DNA of 64,000 nt from Agrobacterium vaccinii (GCF_021310995.1 NZ_CP054150.1:1674001-1738000); one strand, 5' to 3'. Positions 54,293 through 62,784 are shown, counted from the first letter of the stretch. Notes: generated by a model from the letters alone, not told the origin. Translations and numbers: made by a program.

Positions 54293-55447
54293 CTACCGAA
54301 ACATGTCCGGTGACTTGTCCGAGCGCAAATCCGCGAACGACACCGCAGGCAGCGGACCCGCCGTCATCAGCGTAAAATCAAACCCGGACTTGCGGTCGGA
54401 ACCCAGCACATATTGCCGGTGCATGCGCAGAAAATTGCGCCGGTTCTTGCCATAGCGTTCCTCGGACATTGAATGCTTGAAGCGGATCGGCACAATTTTC
54501 GGCTGTCGGGCATCGGGATGGCCCGTCAGCTTTGCCGTATGACACTTATAGAGATGGATCGGGTCGGTCAGGCACTGAATGTCGAACCAGTTCACGTCTG
54601 CATGTTGCGCGACCATTCCAATGCTCTTGCGCAGCCGTGCAGCACTTTTCAGCAAGGCGCATTGCAGTGCCGCGCCACCCAGCGTGACGAAGGAAACAGC
54701 GCGTCCGTCGAAGGCGTCCGGCTTCTGCTCCAGCACCCTGCCCGCAACCGCCAGCGCCAGACTGGCGCCCATGCTGTGGGATACGAACAAAACCTCCTGC
54801 GAGGGCTGCTGGAGGGCAAGGAGGACCTTTGCCGCCACCGTATCGATCCAATCTCGTGCCATCGGCTCATCCCGCCCCACGGCCAGCGCAAAGCGCCAGT
54901 CCGCGAACAGATGCAGCGTATGGAAGCGCTCCGAAAACGGCATGACGCCTTTCATGAAAAACAGATAGCCGAGAGGAATGCCGATCAGGCACCACAGTGG
55001 CGAGAAACCCGCCGGCCAGGGCGATGCCGCAATCAGCACTGCGGCAGCAATTCCCGCTGCAATCAGCAGGAACGGAAACAGGAAAAACAGGCCGAAACGC
55101 CAGGCATGGTGAAAATAGGCCACAGCACCGCCTTCAGCGATAATTCCCGCCCCCGCCTTGAAACCCAGCGCAATCTGTTTCCAGATCGATGCGGCGCGAA
55201 GCTGCGAAATCAGCGTGTTATGGTCGTGGATGTAAAGCGCGGTCTGCGTGGTTTCACCACCATGCACCGCCGCAATATCGACCCTCTGCCCCGCCTCCGT
55301 CGCCACCACATCGCCAACGGCGAAATCCACGCCGAAGGTCTTTGCAGATTGCGCGGCACTGCGCTGGTAGCGGCGGTGGTGCGCAGCTGCATCCAGTGGA
55401 TCGAAGCCCGGAAAATAAAAGACGAGTCGCGACGAAACCTTCGCCAT
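54293..55447 (-). CDS. Membrane-associated alpha/beta hydrolase, unknown function
   Basis: The 384-residue protein begins with an alpha/beta-type strand (RLVFYFPGFDPLDAAAHHRRY), contains two central membrane helices (about 118-145 and 150-170), and has a lipase-like nucleophile motif VLFVSHSMGAS around residue 235. Hydrolase halves on both sides of a membrane hairpin are unusual but occur in a rhizobial group of uncharacterised proteins. ATG 55447 is used; it is chosen over an upstream in-frame start at 55474. Confidence 0.8.
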   Translation of the reverse strand: MAKVSSRLVFYFPGFDPLDAAAHHRRYQRSAAQSAKTFGVDFAVGDVVATEAGQRVDIAAVHGGETTQTALYIHDHNTLISQLRAASIWKQIALGFKAGAGIIAEGGAVAYFHHAWRFGLFFLFPFLLIAAGIAAAVLIAASPWPAGFSPLWCLIGIPLGYLFFMKGVMPFSERFHTLHLFADWRFALAVGRDEPMARDWIDTVAAKVLLALQQPSQEVLFVSHSMGASLALAVAGRVLEQKPDAFDGRAVSFVTLGGAALQCALLKSAARLRKSIGMVAQHADVNWFDIQCLTDPIHLYKCHTAKLTGHPDARQPKIVPIRFKHSMSEERYGKNRRNFLRMHRQYVLGSDRKSGFDFTLMTAGPLPAVSFADLRSDKSPDMFR

Positions 55448-55559
55448 CAGAAGCAATCCTTGAACGGCAACCACGAAAGGATCGCTTGATACATTGAGCG
55501 CCGCAGCTATATTCTAAATGGTGACATTTTATAGGCAGCCAGCAGCATAAGAGGCCCCA

Positions 55560-55817
55560 TTGTCAAAAATAGTTGACCAACTCATTAGTGGCGTCGTCAA
55601 AGGTGCGATGTCCGAAATTCTCAAGAAGACCGGTGTCAAGCAAACACGGCGTACCAAGCGTCGGGCGAAAGCCAGCACATCGGTTGCAGGCGGCATTCTG
55701 GGAGGCATCCTCGAAGCAGCTCTCGGCAAGACAACCACCCGAGCTACCAAAGCCCGCCCTGCCAAAAAACAGGTCAGCAAACGCCGTACCGCCGCGGCCA
55801 GAAGTCGCCAGCGCTGA
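55560..55817 (+). CDS. Small Lys/Arg-rich protein
   Basis: The 85-residue protein starts with TTG six bases after AGAGG. It has an amphipathic N terminus (KIVDQLISGVVKGAMSEILKK), a basic stretch (RRTKRRAK), a short hydrophobic Gly-rich segment (VAGGILGGILEAALG) and a strongly basic tail. The charge suggests nucleic acid or membrane binding, but I know no family. Confidence 0.6.
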   Translation: MSKIVDQLISGVVKGAMSEILKKTGVKQTRRTKRRAKASTSVAGGILGGILEAALGKTTTRATKARPAKKQVSKRRTAAARSRQR

Positions 55818-55890
55818 GGCGCTGGCACGCGATATCCAGACCGGAAACCGGCTGCGTGGGACTTTAACAAACGCCGAAAACATATTGGTA

Positions 55891-55919
55891 AAAAAGAAAA
55901 AACCCGCCGAAGCGGGTTT
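55891..55919 (-). terminator. Rho-independent terminator of tRNA-Leu
   Basis: On the minus strand AAACCCGC and GCGGGTTT pair around a TTCG tetraloop, followed by a T-rich run interrupted by one C. Confidence 0.88.
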
Positions 55920-55922
55920 CTT

Positions 55923-56007
55923 TGGTGCGGTCGAGAAGACTCGAACTTCCACGGGTTGCCCCACAGCGACCTCAACGCTGCGCGTCTACCAATTCCGCCA
56001 CGACCGC
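55923..56007 (-). tRNA. tRNA-Leu (GAG)
   Basis: An 85-nt type II tRNA with encoded CCA, acceptor GCGGTCG/CGACCGC, anticodon stem-loop CAGCG-TTGAGGT-CGCTG (anticodon GAG), and a long variable arm. Confidence 0.97.
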
Positions 56008-56195
56008 ATCGTGGTAGAGCCGACTTGCGCCGACGAAGGTGCATGTACCAAAAGCACTTTGGGTGCACAAGAGCGTCATGACAGATTTTTGAAATTAAAA
56101 ATCAGGCCCGTCGTTCCTATATGAAAGAAGCCCGCAAATGCCGGGCTTGCGGCCTGGAAATCATTCTGCGAGAAGGCTGTGGAAAGGACATTTTC

Positions 56196-56918
56196 ATGCT
56201 GACACGCACCGACATACAGACAAACATGTTCCCGCAGGAAGGTTTTGCCGCCGTGCGCTGGCGAATCTCCGAGGGGTTGGTGCCCTATGAGGAGGCCGTC
56301 GCCGAGATGGAGCGGCAGGTCGCAGCCATTGCAGCAGGCGAAGCGGATGAACTTGTCTGGCTTTTAGAGCATCCGCCTCTCTACACGGCTGGCACAAGCG
56401 CCGATTCCAGCGACCTGATCGAGCCCAATCGCTTCCCGGTCTTTGCCACCGGTCGCGGTGGGGAATACACCTATCACGGCCCCGGACAGCGTGTGGTCTA
56501 CGTCATGCTGGACCTCAAACGCCGGAAGCAGGATGTGCGCGCCTATGTCGCCGCACTGGAAGACGTCATCATCCGCACGTTGGACAAGATGAATGTACGG
56601 GGCGAGCGCCGCGAAGACCGCGTCGGCGTCTGGGTGCGTCGTCCTGAAAAACCGCGTCTGCCCGATGGTGGCATGAGCGAAGACAAGATTGCAGCCCTTG
56701 GCATTCGCCTGCGCAAATGGGTGAGCTTCCATGGCCTTTCCATCAATGTGGAGCCCGACCTTACGCATTTTTCCGGCATCGTGCCATGCGGCATCACGCA
56801 ATATGGCGTCACCAGCCTTGTCGATCTGGGATTGCCGGTTATGATGGAAGATGTTGATATTCTGCTGCGCGAAGCTTTCGAGGAAGTTTTCGGCCCGGCA
56901 GAAAACGAAGTGGCCTGA
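56196..56918 (+). CDS. lipB: Lipoyl(octanoyl) transferase
   Basis: The 240-residue protein has [45 protein letters not shown] with the catalytic lysine and [14 protein letters not shown] with the catalytic cysteine. It moves octanoyl groups from ACP to lipoyl domains. An insertion around residues 150-165 is usual in alphaproteobacteria. ATG 56196 follows AAGG. Confidence 0.96.
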   Translation: MLTRTDIQTNMFPQEGFAAVRWRISEGLVPYEEAVAEMERQVAAIAAGEADELVWLLEHPPLYTAGTSADSSDLIEPNRFPVFATGRGGEYTYHGPGQRVVYVMLDLKRRKQDVRAYVAALEDVIIRTLDKMNVRGERREDRVGVWVRRPEKPRLPDGGMSEDKIAALGIRLRKWVSFHGLSINVEPDLTHFSGIVPCGITQYGVTSLVDLGLPVMMEDVDILLREAFEEVFGPAENEVA

Positions 56919-56981
56919 AGGCTGGCACCCAGCCGGAAGGCAACCTTCCGTATCGACGGACGTTTCTTCAGGGCTCAAAAC

Positions 56982-56997
56982 CCGGATCGCGATCCGG
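56982..56997. promoter_or_regulatory. Perfect 16-bp palindrome upstream of the alcohol dehydrogenase gene
   Basis: CCGGATCGCGATCCGG lies 43 bases before the start codon. Two more dyads with 3-base loops, GGCTGG-CAC-CCAGCC and CGGAAGG-CAA-CCTTCCG, lie at 56920-56950. Confidence 0.5.
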
Positions 56998-57040
56998 TCG
57001 TTTGCCCAATCCGATAAACCAGAAAATAGGTGACATCTCA

Positions 57041-58105
57041 ATGTTCACAACTTCCGCCTATGCTTGCGACGATGGCTCCTCGCCGCTGAAACTCGCCACC
57101 ATCAAGCGTCGCGATCCTGGCCCACGTGATGTCGAAATCGAAATCGAATTCTGCGGCGTCTGCCACTCCGATATCCACACGGCGCGTGGCGAATGGGCCG
57201 GTTCACTCTACCCTTGCGTTCCCGGCCATGAAATCATTGGTCGCGTTGGCCGCATCGGTGCCGAAGTCACCAAGTTCAAGGCAGGCGACCGCGTCGGCGT
57301 TGGCTGCATCGTCGATAGCTGCCGCGATTGCCCAAGCTGCGCGGAAGGCCTTGAGAATTATTGCGAAAAGGGCATGAGCGGCACCTACAACGCGCCTGAC
57401 AAGGCCATGGGTGGCGATGCACACACACTGGGCGGTTATTCCGCACATGTCGTCGTTGATGACCGCTACGTCCTCAGCATCCCCGAAAACCTCGATCCAG
57501 CCGCGGCAGCACCCCTGCTCTGCGCTGGCATCACCACCTACTCACCGCTGCGTCACTGGAATGCCGGTCCCGGCACCCGCGTCGGCGTCGTCGGTCTCGG
57601 TGGTCTCGGCCACATGGCAGTCAAGATCGCCAGCGCCATGGGTGCAACGGTCGTCATGATCACCACCTCCCCCGGCAAGGCAGAAGACGCCAAGCGTCTA
57701 GGCGCGCATGAAGTCATCGTCTCGAAAGACGAAGAGCAGATGAAGAAGGCGGCATCCAGCCTCGACCTCATCATCGACGCCGTGGCAGCAGACCACAACA
57801 TCGATTCCTACCTCGCTCTCTTGAAGCGTGATGGTGCACTGGTACAGGTCGGCGCACCCGAAAAGCCACTGTCGGTTCACGCCTTCAGCCTCATCCCGGG
57901 CCGCAAGACCTTCGCAGGCTCCATGATCGGCGGCATTCCCGAAACCCAGGAAATGCTGGATTTCTGCGCCGAAAAGGGCATCACTGCCGACATCGAGATG
58001 ATCAACATCGATCAGATCAACGAAGCTTACGAGCGCATGATCAAGAGCGACGTCCGCTACCGCTTCGTCATCGACATGAAGAGCCTGCCCAAACAGGCCG
58101 CCTAA
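57041..58105 (+). CDS. Zinc-dependent NAD(P) alcohol dehydrogenase (YahK/cinnamyl type)
   Basis: The 354-residue medium-chain dehydrogenase has GVCHSDIHTARGEW and PGHEIIGRV (catalytic zinc), a four-cysteine structural zinc loop (CRDCPSCAEGLENYC), and the Rossmann motif GVVGLGGLGHMAVK. It reduces aldehydes with NADPH or NADH. AGGTGA precedes ATG 57041. The upstream gap has three dyads, one a 16-bp perfect palindrome, that could serve as an operator. Confidence 0.94.
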   Translation: MFTTSAYACDDGSSPLKLATIKRRDPGPRDVEIEIEFCGVCHSDIHTARGEWAGSLYPCVPGHEIIGRVGRIGAEVTKFKAGDRVGVGCIVDSCRDCPSCAEGLENYCEKGMSGTYNAPDKAMGGDAHTLGGYSAHVVVDDRYVLSIPENLDPAAAAPLLCAGITTYSPLRHWNAGPGTRVGVVGLGGLGHMAVKIASAMGATVVMITTSPGKAEDAKRLGAHEVIVSKDEEQMKKAASSLDLIIDAVAADHNIDSYLALLKRDGALVQVGAPEKPLSVHAFSLIPGRKTFAGSMIGGIPETQEMLDFCAEKGITADIEMINIDQINEAYERMIKSDVRYRFVIDMKSLPKQAA

Positions 58106-58161
58106 TTTAGTAGGACGTGTGACGTATAGTTGAGATTCTCACGTCAGAAAATGAAAAGAGC

Positions 58162-58192
58162 CGCGTCCGGTACTGCACCGGGCGCGTTTTTT
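58162..58192 (+). terminator. Rho-independent terminator of the alcohol dehydrogenase gene
   Basis: CGCGTCCGGT pairs with ACCGGGCGCG (one G-T pair) around ACTGC, followed by six T. Confidence 0.9.
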
Positions 58193-58299
58193 GATTTTGA
58201 CTATGGGAGAATATTGTTTCGAGTTGCGCGCGTATTAAATTTGTCGCCCATTGACGGCCTGATAAGACAACACAACTGAGACCATAACAAACCCTCTGA

Positions 58300-58385
58300 C
58301 GTCATCCTTGGGCTTGTCCCAAGGATCTAATCACGCTTCTGCGGATGCGACGTGGCAAATCCTCGGGACAGGCCCGAGGACGAAG
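58300..58385. repeat. Palindromic intergenic repeat, copy 2 (RIME-like)
   Basis: It matches copy 1 at 43505-43593 in layout; in the spacer it differs at one internal base plus the last base. The arms have diverged so that the full-length stem is imperfect, but the small hairpin within each arm is kept: the left arm now reads CCTTGGG...CCCAAGG, a compensated base-pair change relative to copy 1. Confidence 0.9.
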
Positions 58386-58490
58386 AAACCTATCGCACCT
58401 ACGCCAAGCCACCCTCACCCAAACAGCAAAAACCCGAAAGCTGTCTCCAACCTCCGGGTCTCTACAAATCAAATCGGACTTCGTCACATC

Positions 58491-59444
58491 TCAGCGGCGC
58501 GGGCCGCGGGCCACGCGTTCGATTTCTTCACGCACAAGACGCTCGACAAGTGTCGGAAGGTTATCTTCCAGCCAGTCTTGCAACATCGGGCGCAACATGT
58601 CTTGCGCCATCTGCTCGACGGATGGGCGCTCCACGCCGTCGAACAATTCGGCAAGTTCACCGAAGGACTGCGCGATTTGCGCGCCAGCAGCAGCGGAAAT
58701 GAGGTTCAGCGACAGACCCGTCTCTTCCGGCTTCTGCTCCGGTTCTACAACGAAAGGCTGCGGTACAACGAGTTCGGGCATGGCAGGCGCTGGCTGTTCC
58801 GGCTCCACCGGGCCGCGAAGCTCCATCGTTTCCCATACGGGCAGAGGCCGCTGCGGTGCAGGGGCTGTTGCGGGCTGCACCAGGCTCGGCGCTGGCTGAG
58901 GCTGGGGCGCGGGTTGCGGGCGGGGTGTCGGTGCTGCGTTGAGCAGCGGGCGGATATCCGTTGGGCGCGGCGGTGGTACCGGGCGCTCCTGCTGGAACAC
59001 GGGCTGCGGGAACGGCGTAGGCTCGTTCATGTGCGCAGGCTCTGCTCGCGGCGCTGGCTCAGCCACGCGCTGCTGGGTTGCAAAACCCTGCGGCCCCAAA
59101 GATGCGTTGCGATCTGCTGCTGCACGAACGCGCGCTGCAACATCGGCCAGAGACATCGTCTTTTCCGCGGCATTGGACGCGGCCATATCAATAGCGTCAG
59201 CCATGCTAGGCTCATGCTGCTGACGCGCGCCATAACCCTGGTTTGCGGCAGGCGGCACATGGGCGGGCGGGCTTGCAAGCTCGGCGGAGTAGGACATTTC
59301 TGCCTCTTCTTCCTCATCGTAAACCGGAGGCAGAGGGGCAGAAAACGCATCGCCAGATGTCGGCTCGTTGCTTTCGATAATGCGGCGAATGGATGCCAGA
59401 ATTTCTTCCATCGATGGTTCGCGCGCGACGCTGGGCTGAGCCAT
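58491..59444 (-). CDS. popZ: Polar organising protein PopZ (DUF2497)
   Basis: The 317-residue protein has the PopZ layout: an N-terminal helix (REPSMEEILASIRRIIESNE) for partner binding, a long acidic and then Pro/Gln/Ala-rich disordered linker, and a C-terminal oligomerisation region (SVEQMAQDMLRPMLQDWLED, LPTLVERLVREEIERVA). PopZ forms a polar hub; in Agrobacterium it sits at the growing pole and is needed for chromosome segregation and division. GGGGATAAAGA precedes the ATG. The valS gene that often follows DUF2497 genes is not here. Confidence 0.93.
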   Translation of the reverse strand: MAQPSVAREPSMEEILASIRRIIESNEPTSGDAFSAPLPPVYDEEEEAEMSYSAELASPPAHVPPAANQGYGARQQHEPSMADAIDMAASNAAEKTMSLADVAARVRAAADRNASLGPQGFATQQRVAEPAPRAEPAHMNEPTPFPQPVFQQERPVPPPRPTDIRPLLNAAPTPRPQPAPQPQPAPSLVQPATAPAPQRPLPVWETMELRGPVEPEQPAPAMPELVVPQPFVVEPEQKPEETGLSLNLISAAAGAQIAQSFGELAELFDGVERPSVEQMAQDMLRPMLQDWLEDNLPTLVERLVREEIERVARGPRR

Positions 59445-59603
59445 TCTTTATCCCCGATTTACACATTCAAGTCGGATCGGAGGCAAACACGCACACTCCG
59501 AATCACCCTCAGTGTAGGCCACCGTGGACGAGAAATGAATCCACACCTTTGCAGTAACCTGCTTGTTGCACAGCTTTATTTCGCGCGTGCTTGAGCAACC
59601 AAC

Positions 59604-59633
59604 AAAAATGCCGGACCTGTTGGGGTCCGGCAT
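59604..59633 (-). terminator. Rho-independent terminator of the pcm-like gene
   Basis: On the minus strand ATGCCGGACC pairs with GGTCCGGCAT around a six-base loop, followed by five T, about 30 bases after the methyltransferase stop. Confidence 0.85.
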
Positions 59634-59661
59634 CAACCTATCGGAAGAGGCTAAGCTCCGG

Positions 59662-60333
59662 TCAGAAAACGAATTCGCGCGCCTTGGCAAAACCGGGCAC
59701 CGGCTTGACCGAAGCATTGAAGAACGCTGTCGAGGACGTGCCCTTGCCATCGCGGCGGTACACCACGGCCTTGGCCGAATTGCCGTAACCGACAACGGCA
59801 ATCAAACGTCCGCCATCGCGCAACTGGTCGAGAAGTGCAGCAGGCACCTCCTCCACCGAGCCGTTGACGAAAATGACATCGTAAGGTGCTTCTGCCGCGT
59901 TACCCTGAGAGAGTTCGCCGGTGACAACAGCGACATTGTCATAGCCCAGCGCGGCAAGCTTGGCGCTCGCACTGGCGCTCAACTCTTCGTCGCTTTCCAG
60001 CGAAACGACCGAGCCGGCCAGTTGACCCAGAACGGCTGAGACGTAGCCCATGCCGCCACCGATCTCCAGCACGACATCATCCTTGGTGATGGCGGCAAGC
60101 TGCAAAAGCTTTGCCAGCGGAGACGCCTTCATCACATAGCGCGCGCCGCGCCCGTCCTTGGCAGGACAGATTTGCAAATCCTCATCCGCATAGGCGATCT
60201 GCTTCACACCGGCGGGAACGAACTCCTCGCGCGGCACCGCCAGAAACGCCTTCAATACAGAATGCGAGGTCACATCTGTCGTGCGCAACTGGCTGTCCAC
60301 CATCTTGCCGCGTGCGGTTTCGAAATCCATCAT
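59662..60333 (-). CDS. Protein-L-isoaspartate O-methyltransferase family protein
   Basis: The 223-residue protein has the Pcm-type SAM-binding fold: MVDSQLRTTDVTSHSVLKAF, PREEFVP, VVLEIGGGMGYVSAVL (motif I) and DGGRLIAVVGYG. It may repair isoaspartyl residues, but this alphaproteobacterial subgroup, found next to tolC, is diverged from classic Pcm. Here no tolC follows: a terminator closes the gene and popZ comes next. Confidence 0.88.
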   Translation of the reverse strand: MMDFETARGKMVDSQLRTTDVTSHSVLKAFLAVPREEFVPAGVKQIAYADEDLQICPAKDGRGARYVMKASPLAKLLQLAAITKDDVVLEIGGGMGYVSAVLGQLAGSVVSLESDEELSASASAKLAALGYDNVAVVTGELSQGNAAEAPYDVIFVNGSVEEVPAALLDQLRDGGRLIAVVGYGNSAKAVVYRRDGKGTSSTAFFNASVKPVPGFAKAREFVF

Positions 60334-60581
60334 GTCGTTTTCGCCTCAATATCAGCTTCATTGCAGCCACACATGACGGCTGCCGTTGCCTACCGTCTTA
60401 ATTGGCCACGCCTTAGCTTTCAAGCACAAGCACGCACGCTCAACGTTAAAAATAGACGTTGTGACGCTCGACCACGTTTTCGTTTTCGCCAAGAGGCAAA
60501 ACCTCCCCTCATACGGGAACTTTTTATCCGCCTAATCATTCATAAAAGACTGGAAATGCTCAACAACATTCGGAGGCCAGC

Positions 60582-60734
60582 ATGCTCGGCACAATCCTCG
60601 TCATCCTGCTCATTCTCTTCCTCATCGGTGCGCTGCCGAACTGGGGTTTTCACAATTATGGGTACGGCCTCTCGGGCGGCCTTGGCCTTGTTCTCGTCAT
60701 CGTGCTGATTTTGGTTCTCCTGGGCCGCATCTGA
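60582..60734 (+). CDS. DUF3309 small membrane protein
   Basis: The 50-residue protein has two short hydrophobic helices (MLGTILVILLILFLIGALP and LGLVLVIVLILVLLGRI) joined by a loop with PNWGFHNYGYG, the DUF3309 pattern. Function unknown. CGGAGG precedes the ATG by six bases. Confidence 0.88.
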   Translation: MLGTILVILLILFLIGALPNWGFHNYGYGLSGGLGLVLVIVLILVLLGRI

Positions 60735-60877
60735 CACCAAACAGAAAAGCCGTATCTCCCCTCGGGCGAAGCTGCGGCTTTTCCACATAACTTCTTATCC
60801 TTTTTCAAACCTACCCTATTGCACGGAAAATGGATTCGTTCTAAATCCCCGCCATCGCTTGAGCAATCAGCGTGTGA

Positions 60878-60951
60878 GGCCTCGTGGCGGAGTGGTGACG
60901 CAGAGGACTGCAAATCCTCGTACCCCGGTTCAATTCCGGGCGAGGCCTCCA
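60878..60951 (+). tRNA. tRNA-Cys (GCA)
   Basis: A 74-nt cloverleaf with encoded CCA: acceptor GGCCTCG/CGAGGCC, anticodon stem GAGGA/TCCTC with loop CTGCAAA (anticodon GCA), T-loop GTTCAATTC. Confidence 0.96.
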
Positions 60952-61135
60952 AATTTCAAATCCACTCCCTGATCCTTTAAAGCGGACGTCGAATTCAGGC
61001 GCAGCATTCTGCAGCTAATTCATGCAGACCTGCATCCCGTTCAGCCCTGATTAAGCTCAGTTACTTCAGTCTCCGATCTCAATGGAACTGCATGCGCCAG
61101 CGCACGTTAGAGTCCGTCATTGGAGAGGAAACACC

Positions 61136-61405
61136 ATGAAACTTTTGAGCGCAGCTATCTGCCTTTTATCGGTCGGAATTCTTAGCGGGTGCGTGGATGA
61201 TCGTGGATACCGGAGCGGTTATTATTCGTCCGGCGTCACCTATCGCACCTACGACCGCGACCGTTCCTACCGTGACTACGACCGCCGAGACTGGCGACGG
61301 GATAACGGTCGATACAGCCGTGACGACCGCGGATGGCGCAATGGTCCCCGTTACCGCCCACCCGTGGCTAGCGGCCAACAGGAATACGGCGTGATCATTC
61401 GATAA
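61136..61405 (+). CDS. Small Arg/Tyr/Asp-rich lipoprotein
   Basis: The 89-residue product has a lipoprotein signal with lipobox LSGC, then a highly charged low-complexity tail of Tyr-Arg-Asp repeats (about residues 25-80) and a short end EYGVIIR. GGAGAGGAAA lies before the ATG. Such tails occur in envelope proteins of rhizobia, but no function is known to me. Confidence 0.75.
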   Translation: MKLLSAAICLLSVGILSGCVDDRGYRSGYYSSGVTYRTYDRDRSYRDYDRRDWRRDNGRYSRDDRGWRNGPRYRPPVASGQQEYGVIIR

Positions 61406-61432
61406 CGTCAACCTTAAAGTACAGGTAATGCG

Positions 61433-61466
61433 AGGCACGCTAAGCAGACTGGCGTGCCTTTTTTTT
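61433..61466 (+). terminator. Rho-independent terminator after the Arg/Tyr/Asp-rich lipoprotein
   Basis: AGGCACGC pairs with GCGTGCCT around an 11-base loop, followed by eight T. Confidence 0.9.
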
Positions 61467-61611
61467 GCGCAGTCGAAATGTCGAATGCTCGCATTTGGCG
61501 CTCACCTCCCAACTCACTCGGCGTTTGCGCGTCTCGGATGCGTCGGCTATGGAACTGCGCTCGCTTTCGCCAGTTTATTCCATCAGACCCCAAACCTTTT
61601 CGGAGAGCGCC

Positions 61612-61899
61612 ATGAAACTGACCACCGCATTCGTGAGTGCCGGACTGGCGCTTGGCCTCGTGGGTTGCACCACGCCCGTTTCTTCCTACAGCGTAGAGCC
61701 CATCCCCGGCAGCATCACCTACAAGGGTCAGCCGAGAACAAAGCTGACGAAGTCTCCGATCGGTAGCACCTTTACCCACAATTTCCGTCGCTTCGACGAC
61801 CGCGTAATCGAGACCTATCAGATTCAGCCGGACCGCTCGTTGCGGATCATCGATCGTCGCATCGTACGGGACTGGTCCCTGTTCGGGCGTGATGACTGA
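61612..61899 (+). CDS. Small lipoprotein, unknown function
   Basis: The 95-residue product has a lipobox (LGLVGC) after a short hydrophobic signal and a ~75-residue beta-rich domain with conserved-looking FRRFDDRVIETYQIQPDRSLR. It should be anchored in the outer or inner membrane. CGGAGAG precedes ATG 61612. No known family is recognised. Confidence 0.75.
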   Translation: MKLTTAFVSAGLALGLVGCTTPVSSYSVEPIPGSITYKGQPRTKLTKSPIGSTFTHNFRRFDDRVIETYQIQPDRSLRIIDRRIVRDWSLFGRDD

Positions 61900-61973
61900 G
61901 GCGATTGCCCATTGAATAGAGCCGCATAAGCTTCTAAACGCTGGTTCCAGATTTGAAACGAGCGAGAACGATC

Positions 61974-62219
61974 ATGCAGACGCCATGGAAAAAGCCGGTT
62001 CTGGTTGCGCTGGAAGAGCCCGGCGTATACGTCAGCATTGGGTCGACGCAAGCCGCATCCTGGGCGCTGATCGAAGACTGGCCGGAAGAAGACGGCGAGA
62101 AACTCGACCGCGCGCTTCTGGTGTTTGCAGCGGTGGATGCGGGCAAAAAGAAGCCCGAAGATGCGCGTCAGGCCTTTATCGAGGCTGCACTTGAAGCGGG
62201 CCTCGACGTAAAGTCATAA
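61974..62219 (+). CDS. DUF982 family protein
   Basis: The 81-residue protein matches DUF982, a family abundant in Rhizobiaceae: PVLVALEEPGVYVSIGSTQAA near the start, DWPEEDGEKLDRAL, and a C-terminal ARQAFIEAALEAG helix. Function unknown. ATG 61974 is preferred over a TTG at 61953. Confidence 0.88.
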   Translation: MQTPWKKPVLVALEEPGVYVSIGSTQAASWALIEDWPEEDGEKLDRALLVFAAVDAGKKKPEDARQAFIEAALEAGLDVKS

Positions 62220-62305
62220 TGACGCAGCAGCATTTCCTCTCTTAATATATGCGCCTCGTGCCGCTAAGACCTGAGGAACATCTAAACACCGAGTGACGCA
62301 TATCC

Positions 62306-62392
62306 ATGAAGAAATTCGTTTTCATTCTCATTCTGGCCTGCCTTTTCATCAGCATCGTCGGGCACTGGATTTTCGCGCTCGTCGTGATGTGA
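62306..62392 (+). CDS. Possible 28-residue membrane microprotein
   Basis: MKKFVFILILACLFISIVGH and eight further residues form one membrane helix after two lysines. The ribosome site is weak (GAG 12 bases upstream). It could be a real single-span microprotein or chance; the positive-inside start and clean hydrophobic stretch favour the former. Confidence 0.4.
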   Translation: MKKFVFILILACLFISIVGHWIFALVVM

Positions 62393-62501
62393 GCGACCTC
62401 CGCAGACATCTGGCCACGAAATCTTCATAATTCACGCCTGTGTCACGGAACTTCGTTAAGTTATGCACGTTCTTCTTCCACAGATAATGGAGGGTAAAGC
62501 G

Positions 62502-62591
62502 ATGCGTGACGGTCTCAACAGTCTTCTTGAAGTATCACTGCTCGGTTTCGTGGTTATTACATGCCTTATGATGGTTAACCCCATTATTTAA
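62502..62591 (+). CDS. Possible 29-residue membrane microprotein
   Basis: MRDGLNSLLEVSLLGFVVIT and nine further residues form one hydrophobic helix. The ATG is preceded by GGAGGG at good spacing, and a strong terminator follows 48 bases after the stop, so this is a complete small transcription unit. Confidence 0.55.
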   Translation: MRDGLNSLLEVSLLGFVVITCLMMVNPII

Positions 62592-62638
62592 TGGCGATAC
62601 ATACTTTTACACTTTGATACGCTACTCAGTTAGCGATA

Positions 62639-62672
62639 ACAAAATGCGGCTTCAGAGCCGCATTTTGTTTGT
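62639..62672 (+). terminator. Rho-independent terminator after the 29-residue microprotein
   Basis: ACAAAATGCGGC pairs with GCCGCATTTTGT (12 bp) around TTCAGA; the 3' arm and following TTTG supply T residues. Confidence 0.85.
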
Positions 62673-62784
62673 TAGCCTGTCTCTTAATCGGCAGTCGCTC
62701 CCGCGATTTTTTTCATGAGATGCCTTATTGCATTCGGCGCTCAGCGCGCTAACGTCTGCACAGACCCCACTGCGAGTGACCCCC

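Larger units (their letters stand above)
58106..58490. other. Intergenic region between the alcohol dehydrogenase gene and popZ
   Basis: These 385 bases hold the dehydrogenase terminator (58162-58192) and copy 2 of the palindromic repeat (58300-58385). No gene is seen. Confidence 0.7.

Noticed and set aside
58308..59594. 428-codon plus-strand open frame
   Set aside because: It begins in the palindromic repeat and runs antisense to popZ; Arg/His-rich shadow composition.
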